A stretch of 64,000 nucleotides of DNA from Trametopsis cervina (lineage: Eukaryota > Basidiomycota > Agaricomycetes > Polyporales > Irpicaceae), in assembly GCA_022385755.1 (NCBI GenBank), contig MU278356.1:666589-730588 (forward strand), read 5' to 3'. The notes beneath the pieces were generated by a model. It had not been told where the DNA came from, did not search any database, and saw nothing but the letters and a program-made list of their open reading frames with translations. Of the stretch, positions 1 to 9,362 are shown in pieces (the first letter of the stretch is position 1; every line of letters begins with the position of its first letter). Made by a program: the position numbers and the translations under genes.

Positions 1-354
1 AAACCAAAATATTGTCTATTTGCTAGTCTACTATTCGTGTCAATGAAACTTGGACTTGCTTTGTTGACTAAATGAAGTCCTATCATAGACCGTTGTACGG
101 TCGCATAAGTTACTGGGCATATACGTCGCATTGGCATGGATGCGCCAATCTCATGACAGCCTTCATTGCTGTAAGTACTGTACAGTGTGCTTGTATTCCA
201 AAACCCCCAGCATCTATAAATCCCACGCATGACTGCAATAAACCGAGTCAAGGCTCATCGTCACTTGAACTACTGTCAAACGTCTCATCATCGTACTCCT
301 CGTCCTCCGTCACGCCTTCATCCATTCTTTCCTTCAACTGTATACCCGTATCAA
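1..354. other. Window edge, 3' flank of the DUF2408 gene
   Basis: This stretch lies downstream of the stop codon of the first minus-strand gene. I see no coding exon, RNA gene or repeat in it. Short open frames on the plus strand have no recognisable protein character and overlap the probable 3' untranslated region. Confidence 0.5.
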
Positions 355-3300
355 TCAGCCACAGCCGCCCTTAAACAACGGCAATGTACGCACCATTTCC
401 AGCAGTTCGTGACATTCGTTCAGATGAGCCATAACGATTCCCTGGCCCTCAGGAATTGTGCCGTCCACGCCGACAAACTTGCCGTCTTTACGCATGGAAT
501 CTATCTGGTGTAATGCCAGTTGATACTGATGGACAGTATCGATGTCAGTAACAGATTTTGGGAAACCATGATTGACAAACAAGGGGAGGAACGTGCATGC
601 ACGACGGTGGTCTGGTGGGAAGGGTACTCACAGGGTACAGTTCACGTGGACTAAAGGCGCCCCCGTATTTTAGTACCTCATTGAGGCATTTCTTGACGGT
701 GGATAGTTTGTTTGCCTGAATGCGTCTTGATTTTAGCTAAAGCATGTAGCAACAGAGTTAATACGTACTATTGGCATCAGCTCCTCAGATACAGGCTCGC
801 TTGAGGAGAGAAGGCGGTAGATGAGACCGTAACACCGTCTCAGAAGATACAACAGGACCTGATCACGCGTCAGGGAGACAAGAGGATGCATGCTTTAGAG
901 GGAGACATACATATTGTCCAACGGGGCGATTGCCCTCTGCATCCACAAACTTGCCATCTATCCTCATTTTGTCAATCTCTTGAAGACTCAGGCTGTAATT
1001 CCACAGATCCGTCTCTCGGAGACTCCATCGGTGAGTCATAACCTAGCGAGGTAAATCTCAATGGGAATAGAGATGAAATTGGAACGGCAAATACGAACTA
1101 AGCTCTCAAGCTCTCGCCTTATTTCGGTTAATCGGTCGTATATAGGCTTCAGAGACGAAGCAACGTTTTTGGAGTCTGCCAGGGCTCGGATCTCTTGTAC
1201 AATGTCGAAACAATCCTCGAGGAGTGAGGAGCATATCGCTTGAGAAGCAGGGAATGTTCCCCCCGGCCCCATAAACTTGCCATCCACACGCTTTCTAAAA
1301 CCGGACGGAATACATCGCAAGAAACGTCACGTGATCGCAGTGTGATATCATCCCATTGGTAAGTGCTCTGTCTGCGAAGATAATATGATAAAACACTCAA
1401 CGAGTCTATTTTTCGGAGCTCCTCTATCAAAGGTTTCAACTCCGCCTTGAGCTTGGGCATAACAATGGGCTCAGGATGTGGGACATCCTTCGTAGGTGTC
1501 TTGCTCTCCGTCTCATCCGCGTCCGCCTGCGCTGACATGCGTATGTCGTCTTCTGACGGGGGTGTCACGGGTTCCGGATATTTTGAAACGAGAGCGGCTT
1601 GGGATGCAGTCTCTTTGGCGGCAAGCGCAACCAGCTGCCGTCGGACATTAACCAGGCGTTCATGTATGGGGATGAGCTCAGGCGAAAGGACGGAAAGAGA
1701 GTCCTGTAGCCCGCTCAGCACATTATCTATAACATAGGGGGAAAGGGGGCTGCATCAGTCCGTCTGTCACACTTGTTGGGTAAACTACATGTATACCGGC
1801 ATGTCGTCGAGATGACCAGGGACTGGGGAACTCGAGGACGTGTAGGATAGGGCTACGCACCACATTCGTTCAACTGTCTCTCCAACAGCTTGGTCATGGC
1901 GACAGGATGCTTCCCGCTGTCCGCATCTGCTTGCACTATTTGTCTGCGAGAAGAAACGGAACACCAAGCGTCAGCACGACCCGTCTTCAATGCCCAAGCA
2001 CATCATTGAAAAGACCTGAGTGCTCTCAAACCCTGGTGTAGCCCGACATAACGTCCCTACCTGTACGACACGCCAATAGGGCGCGGAGGTTCGTGTGTTT
2101 ATGTACGGAAGATCCTGCAACCGCGACATGACGAACAGCCAGACTACATGATGCGGGTTCGTTGGATGCTCGACTGAAACGCGTACGCACCGTAGTTCAG
2201 CGATTCGCCTGTGGAAAGGCTCCAAATCGGCTTCATTGTAGATGCCAGACTCGTTCATGTGGTCGAGGATTTGCTGGATAGTCATTGTGATGTCAGTCAG
2301 GGATGTTCGACGTCAGGGAGAGGTAGAAGATGGCAACAGTCGGGGTAGAAGGGGGATCAGGGTCGAAGACCACAAGAGCGTACGAGCACCATTGGTACCG
2401 CTGTTAAGTACCTCTCAGACGCGGTCCATTTTGAAAACAAGCTTCAAAGCTTCCAGGGAACCCATGCAAAAGCCTCAATCTTAATGGGTACTCCCGAGAG
2501 CCCCCGCTGTGCCCCGCCACTTCTGCTAGTGGTGTGAACCGCCAGCTCGCAGGACGGACCGACCCTAATGAATGGAACGAGCGCAAAGAGGCCTGGCGGG
2601 CTAACGTGTCCGTGGAAGTCAGGCCCGAAGTTACAGAGTGCGCATGTAATTTCGGCCAGTCCAGCTACTGCAGCCACTGCAGATCATCGCTTTCGGGAAG
2701 GAAGCGCGGCTGCAATGGACGGCGAGCTGCGCCTCCAAATGTTCTCATTGGCGGAGGGGTGATTCCTCGCAGGAACGATAAACAAGGGTTGCGCCTTCAC
2801 AGGGGGAGGGCGAAGCCCTCCCGTCCCCGGTCGTTCTAGACAGCGTGCCAAAAGATGGCAGCCATCAGCGCAAACGCCCGCGAGATAAAAGTGCTAGTGG
2901 GCGTTACACCACCGCCGCGGCGTTGCGCGAGAAGAAGGAACACATCATGGCGTTTCTGAGTCAATGGGCGTTGGTCACCACTCACCCGCATGCTCGCGAT
3001 CTGGCTGTATGTCGCCGGACATTCTCTGGTCTTGCCGATGGTGAGGTAGAAGAGCGAGAGGAGGTTGAACACGTCCGCGAGCGTCGTGTCGAGACGGTTG
3101 TTGTAGATGGTGTGGTCGTCGCGGACCTCGTTGAGGCGCGTTACTGAGGTGTGAGCGGATCGTCCGGATTGCGCGAACGAAGATCGTAGGACGGCAGGGA
3201 GTGGTATCAGAAGAGAACGATGATCAATCTCGGTCCGTGCATGAGAGTCGCTGTGGAGAAATTGCATACCTTGCTTGACAATTGCCTGGTAGAGGGTGTT

Positions 3301-3571
3301 TACGTCCGACACCTTGATGTACTCCCCCCGATTCTTCTTGAGGGCGGTAAGGCGATTACGGAGGCTGAAATTCGAACGGGGAGCCGTTAGCACATGCACA
3401 TATAAACAATGTCGAGACGATGGATTGACTTTATGATTGCCTCGAGGATGGGCAGCTCTACATATTGTTCGCCGGCCGAGGAAACAGGCAGATGAGGAAA
3501 GACGTCACTCAGTAATATGGACCAACCGCACAATGTGCTCTCTCACCTTCCTGAGCTATAGGCGCAGCCAT
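355..3571 (-). CDS. DUF2408 family conserved fungal protein
   Basis: Function unknown; the family (DUF2408) is widespread in fungi. Twelve exons join in frame: 3571-3547, 3457-3400, 3364-3270, 3143-2986, 2273-2191, 1943-1861, 1726-1402, 1294-1099, 1042-911, 858-769, 715-632 and 525-355. The total is 1500 nt, giving 499 residues. The N-terminal part holds a conserved block with the stretch LADVFNLLSLFYLTIGKTRE. The middle has a helical stretch and a charged linker. The C-terminal half carries three copies of a motif of the form IDxxRxDGKFxxxxGxxPxxQ, at about 1270-1294, 950-990 and 440-500. There is no signal peptide or membrane segment, so it is probably cytosolic or nuclear. Intron 4 is 712 nt, far longer than the rest, and splits the N-terminal block. 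A start at 2285 would give a shorter product but loses that block, so 3571 is preferred. The family call is firm; no biochemical role is claimed. Confidence 0.85.
2274..2985. other. Oversized intron 4 of the DUF2408 gene, possible insertion
   Basis: The donor (gtgagt, ending at 2985) and acceptor (ccag before 2273) join the flanking exons in phase 0, so this is an intron of 712 nt. The gene's other introns are about 35-250 nt. The central part, about 2400-2860, is GC-rich and open in several frames on both strands. It has a short perfect hairpin, GGAGGGC-GAA-GCCCTCC, near 2804-2822. I could not define target-site duplications or terminal repeats, and no transposase, reverse transcriptase or tRNA-like head was recognised. 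It may be an old element or simply a long intron. Confidence 0.55.
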
Positions 3572-3921
3572 GAGGGAAATAAATAGGATTTAGCCTCTGT
3601 TAAGTTGCCTCAATGTAACCTAGCCTTGGTCGCTACAAGTAATGTTCGTGTCGAGGATGGATCTCGAGGCGTTCGCGAGGCAAGTCTGAGTGAGCGTCGG
3701 AGAGATTGAGATCGCACGAGGCGCTGATCCTTGTACAGCGAGCACGTGCACGATCATCACGTTTCCCACGGGTGGTATCTCACTATATTAGTCCGATAAT
3801 CTGCTCGTACTGCGACTTGTCCTAGCCCTAGCCCAGTACAGCCTCCATCGCACCCCTCTCGCAGCTACATCCACACTCACCTCAGCCCTCTAATACCCGT
3901 TCGTCTGACGCATAATAAGAA
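3572..3921. promoter_or_regulatory. Divergent promoter, DUF2408 gene / tropomyosin
   Basis: About 350 bp separate two divergent start codons. The region has a palindromic CACGTG E-box at 3743-3748 and an AT-rich tatatta stretch near 3784. No open frame looks coding. Shared regulation is inferred from layout only. Confidence 0.5.
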
Positions 3922-4602
3922 ATGGAGAGAATCAAGGAGGTGAGCGCGACTCTCGCTGGCACACAGCTGCGTTGCAGAGACTGAAACACCGACGCGTACG
4001 CTAGCGTCTCGCAGCTCTGCGCAAGGAGGCCGACGATGCGATAGCACGCGCAGAAGAGGCCGAGGCTAAGAACAAGAAGCTCGACCAGCAGGTCCTCTCG
4101 CTCGAGCAGGAGATCGCGTCTCTCCAGCACAGACTATCCCTGCAGGAGACGGAGCTGGCAGCGCTCGAGGGCAAGGTTCAGGAGTCCAAGAGCGCAACTC
4201 AGGATGCGGAGAGCAACAAGAGCACCGTCGATGCCCTGCAGCGAAAGGTCCAGTTGCTCGAGGAAGAGCTCGATGCCGCCGAGAAGCACTCGAAGGAGGT
4301 CACTGAGAAGTGCGTGGTGTGCATGTGCTAGTGTCGCATATCCATCGTTTACTGATCATAACGTTGTGATGCGACACAGGTTGAGGCAGGTTGACCTCAA
4401 GGCTGAGCACTTTGAGAGGCACGTGCAGAGGCTCGAGCAGGAGCGTGATGATTGGGAGAAGAAATATGAGGTAACGTAGCGAATCCCCGTTTGGCGATCT
4501 GTGTTTACTTACATCTGCCCCCATCTACAGGATGTACAAGCCAAGTACCGCGCCTCGAAGGCTGAGCTCGATGAGCTCGTCCAGAACATGGAGGGCCTGT
4601 GA
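3922..4602 (+). CDS. TPM1: Tropomyosin, short fungal type
   Basis: Coiled-coil protein that polymerises along actin filaments and supports formin-built cables, polarised growth and cytokinesis. Four exons, 3922-3939, 4005-4309, 4380-4470 and 4531-4602, give 161 residues, the length typical of short fungal tropomyosins such as fission yeast Cdc8. The product is one continuous heptad-repeat coiled coil rich in E, K, L and A, with no prolines. It begins MERIKERLAALRKEAD and ends with a KAELDELVQNMEGL tail like other fungal tropomyosins. The first coding exon is only 18 nt, so the start rests on exon 2 continuing the family N-terminus. The C-terminal overlap region needed for head-to-tail polymerisation is present. 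Confidence 0.93.
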
Positions 4603-5128
4603 TATCCTAGCTCAACCCCAATCTCAGTGTTTGACGATAACCCCGTCTGCGATGTTTCATCTCCTATCATACGACTCTACAGCTCTCTTAGCGTTCTTGG
4701 ACGGTTTTCGATCTCGAGGATGAAGTTGATCCTGCATACTGTACCCTATATAACCTTCAACAATCAAATCAGCATAAACGATGGGCTGCTATCTGTGCAA
4801 CTAGCGGCTACCTTATGGGTACACACTTTCTTGGAGCCCCATATACGATCGCTGCACAGTATATTCTACCGCGCACGATGCGGATCTAAGGGTGTTGACA
4901 ACTTGCATGCCACATGTGATATATCTACGAGTCCTGAAGGAAGTCCACCCGCAGGCCCGCCCTGGACCACGGCGTGTAGGCTCAGCCAACTTAAGTGCCT
5001 CGGCAGCATAGGTTTGGGTGACGCGGACCATACAACCTGGATAGGGTTCCAGAAGTCTACTACAATCTACTATACAATGTTCCACTATACAATTTCCAGG
5101 GCTACATCATGCACATCATGTCATGTTT
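4603..5128. other. Intergenic, convergent tropomyosin / MsrB
   Basis: This gap of about 526 bp lies between two converging genes and should hold both 3' untranslated regions. A long plus-strand frame at 4627-5136 was examined. It has no domain, composition or splice pattern that supports a gene. No RNA gene or repeat was recognised. Confidence 0.5.
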
Positions 5129-5843
5129 CTATTTAGCCTCGTCATCGAAGTTCAACGAGACTGAGTTCACGCAATGCCGTTCGTCGGCTGGATATGAATT
5201 GCCCAATGTCAATGAGACTCGAAGACGCGCGAATCAGACAGTAGACGACTTACTGGGAGTGTTGAATCCTTCGCCTTTGAAGACGTGTCCAAGATGTCCC
5301 CCGCATGCCGTACATGTTATCTCGATGCGGGTCATTCCCCATGATCGGTCTTCGTGGCGTGAGACTGCACCGGGAATGGCTGAAACAAAAAGAACAGTCG
5401 TGAGTTTGAGATAAAGTGGCAAGGGGGATGTGCACGTACCGTCAAAGAATGCTGGCCAGCCGCAACCACTATCAAACTTGTGCTTGCTCGTGTACAGAGG
5501 TGTGCCACAGCCGGCGCAGTTATATGTGCCGTCCTTGTAGAACTTGTCGTACTTGCCCGTGCCGGCTGGCTCGGTGCCCTTCTCGCGGAGAATGCGGAAC
5601 TAGAACGACCGAGCATGAGCGAATCAGCAGCGGTCGGAATGGTGACTGCGAGGGTGCACTGACCTGTTCCTTGTTGAGCACCGCGCGCCACTCGCCTTCG
5701 GACTTTGCTTTGGATGCCATGGTACGTTTGGTGAGAGTGTATATATGTGGTCTTAGGGGATTGCTTGTTATTCGTGCAAAAGCTGAGATGCTTCCCGTCC
5801 TTTTTATCAGTTTGGTAGAGGATGCGGTGAAGAGAGCCGCCAT
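5129..5843 (-). CDS. MXR2: Peptide-methionine (R)-S-oxide reductase, MsrB type
   Basis: Reduces methionine-R-sulfoxide in proteins, repairing oxidative damage with electrons from thioredoxin. Exons 5843-5664, 5599-5440, 5379-5254 and 5187-5129 give 174 residues. The SelR fold is complete. The zinc-binding cysteine pairs are the CAGC and CTAC motifs. The catalytic cysteine lies in the RHCVNSVSL motif near the C-terminus, and the GCGWPAF motif is also present. The first 41 residues are basic, rich in S/T/R and nearly free of acidic residues, as in a mitochondrial presequence. A second in-frame methionine (MASKAKSEGE) at about residue 42 could start a cytosolic form. The gene is divergent from HCCS, another mitochondrial gene, with a CACGTG site between them. 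The enzyme class is firm; dual targeting is inferred. Confidence 0.93.
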
Positions 5844-6110
5844 GCTGTGACATCAAGCGTAATCAATGGCGCTGCACCGCGATCAGCCACGTGATATCGT
5901 CTGTGACGGACCCGCGCCCGACGCCCGTCGTCACACCGTCGGCCGGTCCATCGCGATTTTCTCCAAAAACCGGAACACAATCACGGCCCGCCCGGTCAAG
6001 TATTTCCCTTTGAATTCCTGCTTGCCTCATAGGCCATCACCGACATCCTCTCTGCACAAGCCACCGCACACTCGTCTCCTCCCAATCCTTCCTCCTCACT
6101 GCGCCGCACC
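5844..6110. promoter_or_regulatory. Divergent promoter, MsrB / HCCS
   Basis: This 267-bp region separates divergent start codons of two mitochondrial proteins. It has a CACGTG E-box at 5888-5893, the core bound by bHLH factors such as Cbf1, which controls sulfur metabolism in yeast. A pyrimidine-rich tract precedes the HCCS start. Regulation is inferred from motif and position only. Confidence 0.5.
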
Positions 6111-7066
6111 ATGGGTCAAACAGCGTCCACCTCGGCACCCACATCTCTTAAGCACGACGCGGCGCCCGCTTCGTGTCCCGTCCCACACGCCAGCAAACCC
6201 GCTTCTGCATCCGCCTCCACCGCCCCCGCTAAATGTCCTATAGATCACACAGCCAAAGCTACCGCGGCGGCCGCTCCCACTAGTGCAGCCCAATGCCCCA
6301 TCGACCACAGCAGTACGGGAGGGCTTGATCCGCGCAACCAGATGCCGACGCTCTCGCAAGCCCCGGCAGCCAACCAGGCCATCGACCTACCCACCGCGCG
6401 TGAAGAGTCCACCATTCCCCGGGACGAGTCGAGCAGATGGGAGTATCCCTCGCCACAGCAGTTCTACAATGCGCTCGTCAGGAAGGGCTGGGAGACACCC
6501 GAAGAGCACGTTGAGACTATGGTGCAGATACATAACTTCTTGAACGAGCAGGCCTGGCTTGAGATCCTCAAGTGGGAGAAGAAGGAGAATCCGTGAGTAT
6601 TCCCGATTTCTGTGAGTCTCTACGTGCTGACAGTGGGTCGTCGATGTTTGCTTCAATAGCCAAGAAGACCTCCAGTTGACGCGCTTCAAAGGCCGTCCAG
6701 GCGAGCTCTCGCCCAAAGCCCGGTTCTGGCTCTTCGCGGGCTGGCTCCTCCCGAACCGGTTTAAGTACGCTGTCCCTCCTCCTCCCTCCTGTCTTTAGCC
6801 CTCTAACCCAATCCTTCGCCTCACCCAGCTCCGAACCACCATTCGACCGACACGACTGGATAGTAAAACGCAAGACCTCTGGCGAAGAAGTGCGCTACGT
6901 AATCGACTACTACTCCGCTCCCCCAGAGCGTGACGGCTCACCCGTCTTCTCTCTCGACGTCCGACCTGCACTCGATAGCGTCGGTTCCGTCAAGCAGCGC
7001 ATCGCAGCAGCTACCGAAGACGTATGGGCCTCCCTGCGTGCTGATGCTAATCAAGGACGTGCTTAG
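6111..7066 (+). CDS. CYC3: Holocytochrome c synthase (cytochrome c heme lyase)
   Basis: Covalently attaches heme to apocytochrome c (or c1) in the mitochondrial intermembrane space. Exons 6111-6592, 6660-6764 and 6829-7066 give 274 residues. The N-terminal third is Ala/Ser/Pro/Thr-rich and carries three heme-binding-type Cys-Pro motifs: CPVPH at residue 22, then CPIDH at 42 and 62, exactly 20 residues apart. The conserved catalytic region follows: [19 protein letters not shown], then the [19 protein letters not shown] block with its invariant histidine, then [16 protein letters not shown]. The C-terminus has the family's DRHDWIV and VIDYYSAP blocks. There is no cleavable presequence, as is usual for this enzyme. 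I cannot tell whether it serves cytochrome c, c1 or both. Confidence 0.95.
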
Positions 7067-7442
7067 AGCGCCGCTGACGCATTCATGATACCCATCCACC
7101 CTTATAGACTGTTCCTTAGACATCGCTTTGGCCCCGTTACGACCCCCACCCCTCATGATCACACCCTATAATCACTATGCGCTACCACGCAAACGCTCGA
7201 TTGTCCTCACGGCACGGAGCGTTGGCAGCATTCAGCTCTTAGCAAGGAAAAGTAGCACGTTTAATGATATGATTCGTGCAAGTAGTTCTACTGTATTAAG
7301 CGTTACTAGATATAATGGTGTACTTTGTCAGATAGCGGAGTGGTGATGAAAGCGAGTAACAGCGACTGGCGGGCAGGTCCGTATATGCTTTTGGTATGTG
7401 CAGATGTGCAAGAACAGGAGGTATTCGGGAACATGGAGGTCA
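7067..7442. other. Intergenic, convergent HCCS / TIM44
   Basis: This gap of about 376 bp lies between two converging genes and is expected to hold both 3' untranslated regions. I see no coding exon, RNA gene or clear repeat. Confidence 0.5.
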
Positions 7443-9158
7443 TTAGAGGTATGCTCGAGAGGAGCGTCGGGCCATCTACGGGAGAAGTGTGAGCAAGCAT
7501 TCGTCGCGTCAGAAAATCACGATAGGACGCTCACCTCTACGACCTTCCATCCTCCGGTCAACTCATTATCAAGTTCCTCCTCCACCCGAGTGATCACAGC
7601 AGCGTAATGACACTGATCGACCTTGTCTTCCGCGCCAACAACGATTTCGCCTGACTTCGCGTTCCGGAAGAGGAGCATTTCTTGTGTGGTGAACGTGATA
7701 ACAAACACGGGAATGTCATCCTCGAGCACTTTGCCCTGCGATACCTAAATAACGTGGGGCCGGTCATCAATGGGTTGGGCTTTGCAGAAAAGAAAGCAAC
7801 GCACATCGACTTGTCGGATGTCAAGCACTTTGCTGTCGCTGATCATCCCTTGCTTGAGGTATACTTCCATGGTCGCCCATAGAACATTGTAGGTCTGCAT
7901 GCCCTCATCAGAGTCTGTGCGAAGCTACAACACGAAAGAACTCACAGCTTCACCGCACCACGCCTTCAGCGACTCCTGGTCTGCGCTCAAATATGCATCG
8001 ACCACCTCCGGCACGATATACTCCCTCAGCTCCCGCTCAAACGACTCCATATTGAACGTCGGGTCCATGTACTTCATCAGCCGATGCACCTGCGCGCTCT
8101 CGTTCTCGTCGAACCACGAGCCGATAGTCGACGTCACCGAGCGTATGCCCGACACGACCGGGTTCTCCGACTCGTCGAACTGCTGCCGCACCTCCGCGAG
8201 CTTGCGCAGCACCGGGTTCGTCTCCTTCAGTTTCGCCCACTTCTCCTGCCGCGGCGAGTCTTTGTGCAGCACCAGCGCCTGCCCAGCCTCCGGGTCCGAC
8301 TTCACGAACCGTGCCCCCCGCCCCATGCTGTTCTTCCCCGCCTTCGCCAGACGCATCTGCCGCCGCTTCCGGCGCGCCTCTTTCTCCTCAAACCCGGCGT
8401 GCTTTGCGCTCCCGCTGTCGTCTAATGCGTCGACTAGCGTCTCGGCAAAGGTTTTGTACGCTTCTGTGTTCCGTATAGGCTCTGTCGCACGCCCGACTGT
8501 TGAGGACACCGCCGCTGAAGCTCGCGAGATCTAAAGTTAGCATGTAGCACATGGCGCAATGAGTTCATGATTTAGAATGCGCAAAGGGGATAGACGTACT
8601 GCACGCATGAGCTCGCTCTCCTCCATTGTCTTCAGTGCCTCGGAGACTGCGTCACCGACTTTGACACCCGCCTTCTGCAGCTCTTCTGCTGCAGCGCGTA
8701 AACGGGGGTTCTCTTTTATGCTGGATGTAAGCTATACAAAAGACACATATGAGCCAAGTACTATGACACAGACACCGAGATAGAAGGAATAAACTCACAC
8801 GAGCCCGCTCATACGCTGCTCGCGCCTTCTTCATAGCCTCCGAGTCCTGCAGCTTGTCCACATCTCCCTGGAGCTGCTTCACATTCTCCTGAAACTCCCT
8901 GTTCTTCCTCAGCTCATCGCGCAGTACATCCACGAACGTCTGAAACGGCGACTTGGGCTGTTCGTTCAGTCTGCGCGCGGACGAGTGGAATGACGAGGAC
9001 TGCAGGAGGTGTCGGGGGAGGAGCACGGCCGACGGGGCGCGTGTGTGCGCTGTCAGTGCAGCTCGTATGTGCACGGGCGTCGCGGACGACAGCACGACGC
9101 GGCGGACATGGCGGGGTAGCATAATACGTTGGTGACCTGGACGAAAGGAACGAAGCAA
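7443..9158 (-). CDS. TIM44: Mitochondrial import motor subunit Tim44
   Basis: Peripheral inner-membrane protein that tethers mitochondrial Hsp70 to the TIM23 channel and drives matrix protein import. Six exons, 9158-8799, 8731-8600, 8530-7946, 7924-7805, 7735-7535 and 7475-7443, all join in phase 0 and give 476 residues. The first 60 residues are Arg/Ser/Leu-rich without acidic residues, a mitochondrial presequence. Next comes a charged coiled coil (TFVDVLRDELRKNREFQENV), which corresponds to the Hsp70-binding region. The C-terminal Tim44-like domain includes the EREYIVPEVVDAYLSADQ-type block and the GWKVVEMARRSSRAYL end. The last exon has only 33 nt but matches the family terminus. A second methionine at 9122 could also serve as start. 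Confidence 0.95.
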
Positions 9159-9362
9159 TTCGCTAAGTTCTCAAATTATTGGTGACGCCGTAGACGCTTG
9201 TAGATCGGACGTGTCCGGCCGGGTGCGGGGCCGGTATGAAAAGCAGTTGACAAATGCATCTTCGTTGCTCTAGTTGCATAATCACGGTTGGCAGTAAACG
9301 TAGGTACACAAATGGCGCAGGGATACACGCTTCTAACGCAATAGGCGTGCACAATGCTTTCC

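Noticed and set aside
2285..2285. Methionine at 2285 as start of the DUF2408 protein
   Set aside because: A splice acceptor just downstream at 2273 joins in phase 0 to an upstream exon that restores a conserved N-terminal block, so the longer model is better.
2404..2839. Overlapping open frames on both strands inside the large intron, considered as an rRNA-derived or TAR1-like gene
   Set aside because: The translations are open but do not match TAR1 or rRNA sequence that I can recognise, and the flanking exons splice across the region.
4627..5136. Long plus-strand open frame after tropomyosin
   Set aside because: No domain, no splice support and it overlaps the 3' end of MsrB on the other strand.
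5332..5856. Open frames crossing MsrB in other frames
   Set aside because: They are shadows of the MsrB exons and introns.
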